Below, one piece after another: positions 19,853 to 26,291 of a stretch of 35,905 nt of DNA (its first letter is position 1; every line of letters begins with the position of its first letter). The stretch lies in the NCBI GenBank assembly GCA_028344855.1, contig JAOMCC010000007.1, positions 1 through 35,905 of the forward strand, given 5' to 3'. The notes below the pieces were generated by a model that was given only the letters and a program-made list of their open reading frames with translations, had not been told where the DNA came from and ran no database searches. The position numbers were made by a program, and so were the translations under genes. Source of the DNA: Nitrosomonadales bacterium. Lineage in GTDB: Bacteria > Pseudomonadota > Gammaproteobacteria > Burkholderiales > Methylophilaceae.

Positions 19853-19942
19853 AAGTATTATTTGTTCAAAAAATTAAACACAATTATAATGGATTTCTAA
19901 CACAAACAGTGAATTAGAAAATTAAATCGAGAACCTAGAATA

Positions 19943-21295
19943 ATGCTTGAAAATTTAACTGAAAAACTTCAATCTGTAATAAAGACAATTCGAGGACAGT
20001 CGCGTTTTAGCGAAGAGAATATAAGTGAGGCAATGAGAGAGGTAAGAATTGCTTTAATTGAAGCAGATGTTGCTTTACCTGTTGTAAAATTTTTTATAGA
20101 TCGTGTTAAACAAAAAGCCTTAGGAGTAGAAGTTTTAAAAAGTGTAACACCCGGTCAAGCGATTATTAAAATTGTTCAAGATGAACTTACAAGTTTAATG
20201 GGGAATGAAAATGTTGGTCTTGAACTTGCCACAAAACCTCCAGCAGTAATTTTAATGGCGGGATTACAAGGGTCTGGAAAGACAACTACTGTTGCCAAGT
20301 TAGCCAAAATTTTAACTAATGAGAAGAAAAAGGTTTTAGTTTCAAGTGCAGATGTATATAGACCTGCAGCTATCGAACAATTAAAAACCTTAGCAGAGAA
20401 TATAAAAGTTGATTGTTTTGATTCATCGTCTAAAGATAAACCAAATAAAATTGCCTTGGCGACATTAGATTTTGCAAAAAAATATCTTTTTGATGTTGTA
20501 ATTTTTGATACTGCTGGTCGTTTAGGTATTGATGAAATTATGATGAAAGAAATTAAACAATTACATAAAACCTTGGCACCAATTGAAACTTTATTTGTTG
20601 TTGATGCAATGCAAGGCCAAGATGCAGTAAATACAGCTAAAGCATTTGGAGAAGCATTACCTTTGACAGGAGTTGTATTAACTAAATTGGATGGTGATTC
20701 AAGAGGCGGTGCTGCACTTTCAGTAAGGCATGTAACGGATAAACCAATAAAATTTATAGGGATTAGTGAAAAAACAAGTGGATTAGAACCTTTTCATCCT
20801 GAACGCATGGCTTCTAGAATTCTAGGTATGGGTGACATTGTAGGCTTGGTGGAAGAAGCCCAAAAAAATGTTGATACTAAGGAAGCAGAAAAGCTAGCAG
20901 AAAAAGTTACATCCGGGAAAAATTTTGATTTAGATGATTTTAAAAATCAGATTTCACAAATGAAAAAAATGGGAGGGGTTGGAGCAATGATGGATAAGAT
21001 GCCTTCGCAAGTATCAGATGCAACTTCAAAAATTAACCCTGAAGAAGGCGATAAATCTTTGGTGCAGATCGAAGCAATAATTAGCTCAATGACTTTTCAT
21101 GAAAGAAAAAATCCTAATGTAATTAAAGCTAAAAGAAAAATAAGAATAGCAAATGGGTCAGGAGTTCAAGTTCAAGATGTAAATCGACTTCTTAAGCAAT
21201 TTGAAGAAATGCAGAAAATGATGAAAATGTTTTCAAAAGGTGGAATTGGTAAAATGATGCGAGGCCTGACTGGAAGATTTCCAGGCATGAACTAA
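19943..21295 (+). CDS. ffh: Signal recognition particle protein Ffh (SRP54)
   Basis: GTPase that with 4.5S RNA delivers nascent membrane proteins to FtsY. It has 450 residues. The N domain (1-85) is followed by the G domain with P-loop GLQGSGKTTT, the DTAGR motif, and TKLDGDSRGGAAL. The methionine-rich M domain (about 300-450) contains MMDKMPSQ, MKMFSKGGIGKMMRGL and the ending GRFPGMN. The 4.5S RNA gene was not found in this window. Confidence 0.97.
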   Translation: MLENLTEKLQSVIKTIRGQSRFSEENISEAMREVRIALIEADVALPVVKFFIDRVKQKALGVEVLKSVTPGQAIIKIVQDELTSLMGNENVGLELATKPPAVILMAGLQGSGKTTTVAKLAKILTNEKKKVLVSSADVYRPAAIEQLKTLAENIKVDCFDSSSKDKPNKIALATLDFAKKYLFDVVIFDTAGRLGIDEIMMKEIKQLHKTLAPIETLFVVDAMQGQDAVNTAKAFGEALPLTGVVLTKLDGDSRGGAALSVRHVTDKPIKFIGISEKTSGLEPFHPERMASRILGMGDIVGLVEEAQKNVDTKEAEKLAEKVTSGKNFDLDDFKNQISQMKKMGGVGAMMDKMPSQVSDATSKINPEEGDKSLVQIEAIISSMTFHERKNPNVIKAKRKIRIANGSGVQVQDVNRLLKQFEEMQKMMKMFSKGGIGKMMRGLTGRFPGMN

Positions 21296-21314
21296 TTTAA
21301 ATTGAAAATGACCA

Positions 21315-21343
21315 TTGACCAATTTCTAATATTGCAGGATAAT
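21315..21343 (+). promoter_or_regulatory. Sigma-70 promoter for tRNA-Lys
   Basis: TTGACC (21315-21320), a 17-base spacer, then GATAAT (21338-21343), followed by a G+C-rich CGCG discriminator typical of stable-RNA promoters. The tRNA begins 17 bases after the -10. Confidence 0.7.
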
Positions 21344-21359
21344 CGCGTTTTCCAATAAT

Positions 21360-21435
21360 GGGGTGTTAGCTCAGCTGGTAGAGCACCGGACTTTTAATCC
21401 GATGGTCAGGAGTTCGATCCTCCTACACCCTACCA
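21360..21435 (+). tRNA. tRNA-Lys (anticodon TTT)
   Basis: A full cloverleaf of 76 bases with encoded CCA. The acceptor GGGGTGT pairs with ACACCCT (G1-U72 wobble). The D stem is GCTC/GAGC, the anticodon loop CTTTTAA, and the T arm AGGAG-TTCGATC-CTCCT. The first anticodon-stem pair is a C27-A43 mismatch; otherwise it is regular. It decodes AAA and AAG. Confidence 0.97.
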
Positions 21436-21440
21436 TTTAA

Positions 21441-21484
21441 TTTTCAAAAAATCTGTAGACACATCTCTGCAGATTTATTGAAAA
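21441..21484 (+). terminator. Long hairpin after tRNA-Lys, probable terminator
   Basis: Arms 21441-21459 and 21466-21484 form a 19-base-pair stem with one A-A mismatch and one G-U pair around a 6-base loop. The outer part is TTTTCAA/TTGAAAA, so an inner hairpin with a U-rich right side is also possible. It separates tRNA-Lys from the MarR gene and may act in both directions. Confidence 0.6.
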
Positions 21485-21526
21485 TATGTTTAAATAGTGT
21501 ACTAATAAAACATATACATTTATACC

Positions 21527-21997
21527 ATGACTAAGTTTAAAAATTTATTATTAAATAATCAGCTTTGCTTTGCATTATATGCTGCAACAAATTCAGTAAT
21601 TCGTTATTATCGAATTTATCTTAATGAAATTGGCATCACTTATTCACAATATTTAGTTTTATTAGTTCTTTGGGAGTCAGAATCTTCTAGCATAAATAAT
21701 ATCGCTAAGATTTTAAAGCTTGATAGCCCGACTATTACACCTATTGTTCAAAAACTAGAAAAAATGAATTTAGTTCAGAGGGTTCGTTCTGAAAATGATG
21801 AGAGAGTAGTAATGGTTTCTCTAACCAAAAATGGAATAGATTTAGAAGAGCAGGTAGCAGCTATACAAGACAAAGTTGCTTGTAAAACGCACTTAAATCC
21901 AAAAGAGTTTAATGAGCTTAAAGAGAATCTTAATAACCTTACTGATACAATGAGCTCAAAGCAAGAAGGCGAAGAAAATCTTTTAAGTCAGAAATAA
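21527..21997 (+). CDS. MarR-family transcriptional regulator
   Basis: Winged-helix regulator of 156 residues. The N-terminal helix includes CFALYAATNSVIRYYRIYLNE, followed by the DNA-binding core ITYSQYLVLLVLWE, IAKILKLDSPTITPIVQKLE and the wing RVRSENDERVVMVSLT, all typical of MarR/OhrR proteins. A cysteine at position 14 sits where peroxide-sensing OhrR proteins carry theirs, but sensing is only a guess. Its neighbours (tRNA-Lys before, a secreted protease after) give no sure target. Confidence 0.88.
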   Translation: MTKFKNLLLNNQLCFALYAATNSVIRYYRIYLNEIGITYSQYLVLLVLWESESSSINNIAKILKLDSPTITPIVQKLEKMNLVQRVRSENDERVVMVSLTKNGIDLEEQVAAIQDKVACKTHLNPKEFNELKENLNNLTDTMSSKQEGEENLLSQK

Positions 21998-22073
21998 ATA
22001 AGATTAATTTCATAGCTTTATTTATTATTAAAATAAATATGGAATTTAATTTTTTAAAAAATGTCATCATATT

Positions 22074-23069
22074 ATGATCAAAAAAATTTATTTCCTTTTT
22101 TTATTCCTAATATCAACAAACCTGCAAGGATATCCGGCACAATCAGAATTATTTGGGCTAAGTGAGTCAATGGTTCATGTTTGGGTAACTTATGGTAATG
22201 GGGTTACTGGGACAGGTTCTGGGGTTGTAATTAAAGAAAATCATGTAGCAACAGATTGCCATGTATTTGCAGACTCAAAGGGTGTTAATGTTGTTAAGAA
22301 TTTTAAAAAATATGTTCCCATTGCTGTTTTTGCAGACTGGAAAAGAGATTTATGTGTATTAAAGTTTGATGATTTGCCACTACCTGCAGTGAGTATGAAG
22401 AATTCAGAAGAGCTTAATTACGAAGATAAAGTATTTGCATTAACATATCCAAATGATAGTCCAATAGCACTTCCATCTTATGGAAAGATAAAAGGTATTC
22501 ATCCATTTGAAGATAGTAACATCATTAGAACGTCAGCAGCTTTTACTGTTGGATCAAGTGGAGGAGCATTATTTGATTTAGATTTTAATTTAATTGGTAT
22601 AACTACTTTTAAAAGTCCAGGAAAACGATATGGCAATTTTTATTGTTTACCAGTTGAATGGATAGACCAATTACTAAGAAAAAAACCACAAGTAAATTTG
22701 GTCAGTGATGCAGCACCTTTCTGGAGTTTGCCTGATAATCAAAAACCTTTCTTTATGCAAGTTATTATGCCAATGCAAAAAGAAAATTGGCTAGAGGTGG
22801 TTAGAATTTCAAAATTGTGGACTCAAAATGAGGATGATAATTCTGACGCATGGTTTTATTTAGGCTTCGCACAAAAAAAAATGAACAATCTAGATTTTGC
22901 AAAACTATTTTTAACGCAAGCATACAAGCTTAACGAAAATCATCTGGATTCACTAAAGGAGCTTTATGAAATCGCAAAGAAACAGGATAATCCTGAAGAG
23001 GCCTCACGCTTAATAAAATTAATATCTGATATTGATTCAGATGAAATTTCAAATATTTTAAAAATATAA
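22074..23069 (+). CDS. Exported trypsin-like serine protease with TPR-like C-terminus
   Basis: Predicted periplasmic or secreted protein of 331 residues. A signal peptide (about 1-20) precedes an S1-type protease domain (about 30-220). The triad is visible: His63 in ATDCHVF, Asp92 in KRDLCVL and Ser162 in TVGSSGGALFD. There is no PDZ domain as in DegP/DegQ. Instead residues about 235-320 form helical repeats of TPR type (DAWFYLGFAQKKMNNLDFAK and AYKLNENHLDSLKEL). The substrate is unknown. It ends 10 bases from the convergent tRNA-Arg genes. Confidence 0.83.
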   Translation: MIKKIYFLFLFLISTNLQGYPAQSELFGLSESMVHVWVTYGNGVTGTGSGVVIKENHVATDCHVFADSKGVNVVKNFKKYVPIAVFADWKRDLCVLKFDDLPLPAVSMKNSEELNYEDKVFALTYPNDSPIALPSYGKIKGIHPFEDSNIIRTSAAFTVGSSGGALFDLDFNLIGITTFKSPGKRYGNFYCLPVEWIDQLLRKKPQVNLVSDAAPFWSLPDNQKPFFMQVIMPMQKENWLEVVRISKLWTQNEDDNSDAWFYLGFAQKKMNNLDFAKLFLTQAYKLNENHLDSLKELYEIAKKQDNPEEASRLIKLISDIDSDEISNILKI

Positions 23070-23079
23070 AAATTGGTGT

Positions 23080-23156
23080 TGGCGCGCCCGAGAAGATTCG
23101 AACTCCTGACCCCTTGGTTCGAAGCCAAGTACTCTATCCAGCTGAGCTACGGGCGC
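23080..23156 (-). tRNA. tRNA-Arg (anticodon TCG)
   Basis: Cloverleaf of 77 bases with CCA encoded: acceptor GCGCCCG/CGGGCGC, discriminator G, D stem GCTC/GAGT, anticodon loop CTTCGAA and T loop TTCGAAT. It is identical to the next tRNA-Arg except for base 34 of the anticodon (plus-strand position 23122). It is second in transcription order. Confidence 0.96.
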
Positions 23157-23169
23157 AAACCCGAGTAAT

Positions 23170-23246
23170 TGGCGCGCCCGAGAAGATTCGAACTCCTGAC
23201 CCCTTGGTTCGTAGCCAAGTACTCTATCCAGCTGAGCTACGGGCGC
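23170..23246 (-). tRNA. tRNA-Arg (anticodon ACG)
   Basis: Cloverleaf of 77 bases with CCA encoded and anticodon loop CTACGAA; A34 would be deaminated to inosine by TadA to read CGU, CGC and CGA. It is one half of a 90-base-period tandem pair; 13 bases separate it from the TCG copy. It is first in transcription order. Confidence 0.96.
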
Positions 23247-23255
23247 GTGAGCGAT

Positions 23256-23261
23256 ATTATA
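23256..23261 (-). promoter_or_regulatory. -10 element of the tRNA-Arg pair
   Basis: TATAAT on the minus strand, 9 bases before the first tRNA-Arg and followed by the G+C-rich sequence ATCGCTC. The -35 region is not close to consensus. Confidence 0.5.
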
Positions 23262-23305
23262 ACTTATTGCTATGATTGCATGACTGCTAATTTTTTAAAT
23301 TTATT

Positions 23306-23971
23306 CTAAATAGCAGATTTATTTTGTAAGACTAAAAAAATTGAGCGCGTGCCAGAAGTAAAGTCACAGTTAATAATGTTCCAACCTGCTTGTTTAACTA
23401 CATTTTTCAATTTTTTTAATGGATAATTTTTAAAACCTATTTCCCATTGATGACCTAGTTGTCCATCAACTGGGGGTTCTATTTTGAATTCTCGTAAACT
23501 ATTTCTAAATTTAAAAGCCGTATTTTTCTTAATAGTGTGTTGGTTTATATATAAATTTAAATTTAGTTGTGGTGCATTATAGGGAACGGATAAAATTAAA
23601 TAAGGTACGTTACTTTTATAAAAAGTTGATAGTAAGTCGCATGATTTTTCAAAAGGAAAATGTTCTAAAACTTCGCAACATAAAATACAGTCATGACTTG
23701 AGTATGTTTTAGGTGGAGATTTCCATAAGTCGGCAATAATATGAGAGGATGCCCCTATAAGATCACGCTTCATAAAATCTAAAGTGGTAACCTCATATCC
23801 GGCATTAGCAAGTAATGCAGTTGGAACACCATATGCAGGACCTATTTCTAGAATATGCTGTACTGGTAAATTTTCTAGAAGTTTAACTTGAAACCATTGA
23901 TGAACAATTCTTTTTTCAGAATAGTATGCATACCATTGACGTTTATGATCATCTATTTTTTTATTATTCAT
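23306..23971 (-). CDS. SAM-dependent methyltransferase (class I), substrate unknown
   Basis: Soluble protein of 221 residues from the ATG at 23971. The Rossmann motif I is HILEIGPAYGVPTALLANAG, motif II ends in TTLDFMKRD, and CILCCEVLEHFPF resembles the motif IV of class I methyltransferases. QLGHQWEIGFKNYPLKKLKNVVKQAGW matches the C-terminal region of the Methyltransf_11/23 type. The ATG is preferred over a TTG at 23992. It overlaps the stop of the decayed frame upstream (TATGAATAA), which suggests that the two once formed a coupled pair. The target is not predictable. Confidence 0.78.
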   Translation of the reverse strand: MNNKKIDDHKRQWYAYYSEKRIVHQWFQVKLLENLPVQHILEIGPAYGVPTALLANAGYEVTTLDFMKRDLIGASSHIIADLWKSPPKTYSSHDCILCCEVLEHFPFEKSCDLLSTFYKSNVPYLILSVPYNAPQLNLNLYINQHTIKKNTAFKFRNSLREFKIEPPVDGQLGHQWEIGFKNYPLKKLKNVVKQAGWNIINCDFTSGTRSIFLVLQNKSAI

Positions 23972-24146
23972 ATAATAAAATACTATCTGCAATATTGATA
24001 TGACCAGATGGTCTTAGAACTATATCAGTTAATCGAAATTCATTATTAATAGCCTTTAAAATTCCATCTGCAATCTTAATATGACCAGATGGTCTTAAAT
24101 GCTTGTCAGTTGACCAAAATTCATTAAGATTTACGATCGGAAGAGG
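23964..24146 (-). pseudogene. Remnant 3' end of a gene, with a duplicated 27-residue unit
   Basis: An open frame of 60 codons plus a TAA stop, with no ATG, bounded upstream by TAG. It encodes ...LPIVNLNEFWSTDKHLRP then SGHIKIADGILKAINNE, and the phrase LRPSGHIxIADxIL appears twice, 27 codons apart. The shape (H-x-R/H-P-S-G-H-x-x-IAD) recalls the last block of SGNH/GDSL hydrolases, where the catalytic His sits, but the rest of the domain is gone. The stop overlaps the methyltransferase ATG, so this is probably what is left of the upstream gene of a former operon. Confidence 0.5.
23983..24130. repeat. Imperfect 81-base tandem duplication
   Basis: Two units start near 23983 and 24064. The first 34 bases differ at about three positions (both contain ATGACCAGATGGTCTTA); the remainder is more diverged. 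The period of 81 is a multiple of three and keeps the minus-strand frame open. Confidence 0.75.
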
Positions 24147-24270
24147 CTATATTTTTTTTTAACAAGATTTAATTAAACCTTTATTATAAATTTAATTTAT
24201 TTTTACATTGTAAAACTATAGAACGATTTTAACTGAAATACTTATTAATGCTAATACTTTATTTTAACAC
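24147..24270. other. AT-rich gap between the gene remnant and the Fur-type promoter
   Basis: About 125 bases with runs of T and A (for example near 24151-24160). Nothing beyond an AT-rich upstream region of the next promoter is seen here. Together with the remnant and the promoter it makes up the only stretch above 300 bases (23972-24333) without an intact gene. Confidence 0.5.
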
Positions 24271-24299
24271 TTGAAATGAGAATGATTCTCATTTACAAT
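24271..24299 (+). promoter_or_regulatory. Sigma-70 promoter with a Fur box in its spacer
   Basis: TTGAAA (24271-24276), exactly 17 bases, then TACAAT (24294-24299). The spacer is occupied by the palindrome AATGAGAATGATTCTCATT (24275-24293): mirror-perfect arms around one central base. It matches the Fur 7-1-7 pattern (TGAxAAT-N-ATTxTCA). Binding of Fe-Fur here would block RNA polymerase. The next start codon is 34 bases downstream. The sequence match is direct; iron control is inferred. Confidence 0.85.
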
Positions 24300-24333
24300 T
24301 AGAAATTATTATCAGTTAGAAAAGATTACGTTT

Positions 24334-24813
24334 ATGAATTATACAAAAAATATTACTAAAGATTTTATTAAAAATAAAGTTTTAACTTTAGATCTGGAGG
24401 TCTCAGAGACAATGATTGTTTGGGGTCTAAGGCATTGGACAAATGCTCCAAAAATAGATGAAGATCCCCGTGAACTTTTTGCTTTATGTATAGAGCAGCA
24501 TAAACTTCCAGATATATCAGTATTATTTGAAGAATTAGTTAATGGAATAACTGAAGGAACTTTATTTAAAGGAGTTGTTGGTCAAGAATTTTGTAATCAT
24601 TTACATTATGGTGAATTTAAAGTTTTAGAGACCTTATATCTCCTTCAAAATGATCAGTTCAATTTGGCAAATGAATCTTTATCTGGATGGTTAGAGGCAA
24701 ACCAAGCAAGAATATTGTTAAAAATTCTATCTGCTCTAAGTGTGATATTAGAAAAATCTAATCTTATAATACCTCCGCGAAAAGAATATAAAACAAATTG
24801 GCAACCTCACTAA
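24334..24813 (+). CDS. Uncharacterised protein behind a Fur-type promoter
   Basis: I do not recognise a named family. It has 159 residues with no signal peptide or membrane segment, and is largely helical in composition. The region MIVWGLRHWTNAPKI ... LFALCIEQHKLPDISVLFEEL is followed by a CNHLHYGE segment (Cys87, His89, His91) and by LSGWLEANQARILLKILSAL. The general shape (VWxLRxW near the start, a Cys-containing turn, then two helices) recalls short uncharacterised alphaproteobacterial proteins, but I cannot confirm this. The Cys/His cluster could bind a metal. It is first in an apparent operon with rpsD (27-base gap) and pseudoazurin, directly behind the Fur box. Confidence 0.75.
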   Translation: MNYTKNITKDFIKNKVLTLDLEVSETMIVWGLRHWTNAPKIDEDPRELFALCIEQHKLPDISVLFEELVNGITEGTLFKGVVGQEFCNHLHYGEFKVLETLYLLQNDQFNLANESLSGWLEANQARILLKILSALSVILEKSNLIIPPRKEYKTNWQPH

Positions 24814-24840
24814 AAATTTTATTAATACTGGAAAAAATAA

Positions 24841-25461
24841 ATGGCTAATAGAAGAACAAAACCAAAAAATAGATTATCAAGACAAATGGGCGAAAGTATA
24901 TGGGGTAATGAAAATTGCCCAACAAAAAATAGATCATACGGACCTGGTCAACATGGCCCTAAAGGAGTAAGGAGAAGGAGTGACTTCGCTTTTCAATTAA
25001 GAGAAAAGCAAAAGTTGAAGGGTTATTATGGAAATATTGGAGAAAAACAATTTAGAAATATATTTAAGGAGGCTTCATCACAAAAAGGTGATTCAGGCGA
25101 AAATCTTTTAGTAATGCTTGAGTCAAGATTAGATGCAATTGTATATAGAAGTAATTTTGTTCCTACTGTTTTTTCCGCTAGACAGTTAGTTAATCACAAA
25201 CATGTAAAAGTGAACGGAAAAATTGTCAATATTCCTTCTTATAGATGTAAACCAAATGATGAAATTGAAATAAAGGAAAAAAGCAGAAGCATACCCTTAG
25301 TAGTTGACTCAGTTCAAAAATTGATTAGAGATATACCAGAATATTTAAAGTTGAACCAAAAAGATTTTAAAACCTCATATATAAGGTTTCCGTCATCAGA
25401 CGAAATTCCATATGCAACACAAATGCTGCCAGCTGCAGTTATTGAATATTACAGCCGTTAA
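24841..25461 (+). CDS. rpsD: 30S ribosomal protein S4, alphaproteobacterial-type
   Basis: Primary 16S rRNA-binding protein of the small subunit (206 residues). The N-terminal S4 domain is followed by the S4 RNA-binding fold (about 95-160) with RLDAIVYRSNFVPTVFSARQ, NHKHVKVNGKIVNI and PSYRCKPNDEIEI. From memory, LKGYYGNIGEKQFRNIF, the PTVF-ARQ-VNH-HVKVNG block, the DIPEYL turn and the ending IEYYSR match alphaproteobacterial S4 much better than gammaproteobacterial S4. The expected neighbours (rpsK, rpoA, rplQ) are absent; instead it sits between an unknown gene and pseudoazurin behind a Fur box. Whether a second rpsD exists elsewhere cannot be seen. Confidence 0.95.
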   Translation: MANRRTKPKNRLSRQMGESIWGNENCPTKNRSYGPGQHGPKGVRRRSDFAFQLREKQKLKGYYGNIGEKQFRNIFKEASSQKGDSGENLLVMLESRLDAIVYRSNFVPTVFSARQLVNHKHVKVNGKIVNIPSYRCKPNDEIEIKEKSRSIPLVVDSVQKLIRDIPEYLKLNQKDFKTSYIRFPSSDEIPYATQMLPAAVIEYYSR

Positions 25462-25485
25462 AAATTTAAATTGGAGAATTTTAAA

Positions 25486-25935
25486 ATGAAAAAAATAAAG
25501 ATTTTAGTAGTATCTATTTTATTGTTAAGTTTAAATAATGTTTTTGCAGCAGAACATCAAATAAAAATGCTTAATGGATCAAGTGATGATATGTTTAAGT
25601 TTGAACCAGCAGTTTTAAAAATTAAAAAAGGGGATACAGTTAAATGGATTGCTACTGACCCAACACACAATACAGCTTCAATAAAAGAAATGCTTCCAAA
25701 GGGGGCAAAGTCTTGGAATGGAAAAATGAATGAAGAAGTAAGTGTTAAATTCGATGTAGAAGGTCTTTATGGTTATAGTTGCACACCTCACGTAATGTTT
25801 GGAATGGTTGGACTAATAATCGTTGATGACCCTAGTTCAAATCTAGAAACATCAAAAGCATATGCATTGAAACAAGAAGGAAAATGGGTTGCAAACAAAG
25901 GACGATTTTCAAAGTATTTTAATCAAATTAAATAA
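25486..25935 (+). CDS. Pseudoazurin (periplasmic blue-copper protein)
   Basis: Small type-1 copper electron carrier, 149 residues. A signal peptide (1-21, ending VFAA) precedes the mature start AEHQIKML, the usual pseudoazurin beginning. The copper ligands are all present with family spacing: His61 (PTHNTAS), Cys99 and His102 (SCTPH) and Met107. The ATG at 25486, with GGAG at 25473-25476, is chosen over an upstream TTG. It starts 24 bases after rpsD. Pseudoazurins feed electrons to periplasmic reductases or oxidases; no partner enzyme is in this window. Confidence 0.93.
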   Translation: MKKIKILVVSILLLSLNNVFAAEHQIKMLNGSSDDMFKFEPAVLKIKKGDTVKWIATDPTHNTASIKEMLPKGAKSWNGKMNEEVSVKFDVEGLYGYSCTPHVMFGMVGLIIVDDPSSNLETSKAYALKQEGKWVANKGRFSKYFNQIK

Positions 25936-26025
25936 CTCTAAAAATTCCTGTTTATTATATTAGACATTTTTAATAATCATAGATATTATGTTTTATTAAT
26001 TAACACCACATGAGGTATTTTAAAG

Positions 26026-26217
26026 ATGGAAGAACAAAACCAAATGTTGATTGATATATCGACACTTCTTGATATTGAATACAAAGAAGTTAAAAAATTT
26101 GTCGAATTAATGCTTGATGGTTATAACTTTGAAGATGGTGTTAATGGATGCTCACTGACTACAGACGAATGTAAATTAGTTTTAGATGAGATACAAAAAA
26201 GAAAGCCAAAAGAATAA
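26026..26217 (+). CDS. Small uncharacterised protein (63 residues)
   Basis: Not recognised. An acidic, soluble, probably helical protein: MEEQNQMLIDISTLLDIEYK, then FVELMLDGYNFEDG, a single NGCSLTTDEC segment with two cysteines, and a lysine-rich end. The ATG has a credible Shine-Dalgarno, TGAGG at 26011-26015. It follows pseudoazurin by 90 bases, so it may have its own promoter. Good start signal and clean frame support a real gene. Confidence 0.6.
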   Translation: MEEQNQMLIDISTLLDIEYKEVKKFVELMLDGYNFEDGVNGCSLTTDECKLVLDEIQKRKPKE

Positions 26218-26291
26218 ATACCCTCAGATATTACCTGAAATTTTTCCTGATTTATAATTCAAAATTTATACTACTTTGCGGAGATTTATAG

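Noticed and set aside
23983-24130. Two similar 81-base units as a possible CRISPR array or operator pair
   Set aside because: Only two copies, no unique spacer of constant length, and the period keeps a reading frame open; a coding remnant explains it better.
24275-24293. Zur box rather than Fur box (considered because S4 paralogues can be zinc-regulated)
   Set aside because: The palindrome has the TGAxAAT-N-ATTxTCA pattern of Fur and lacks the TGTTATA-type core of gammaproteobacterial Zur sites. The S4 here also lacks a zinc-type four-cysteine cluster.
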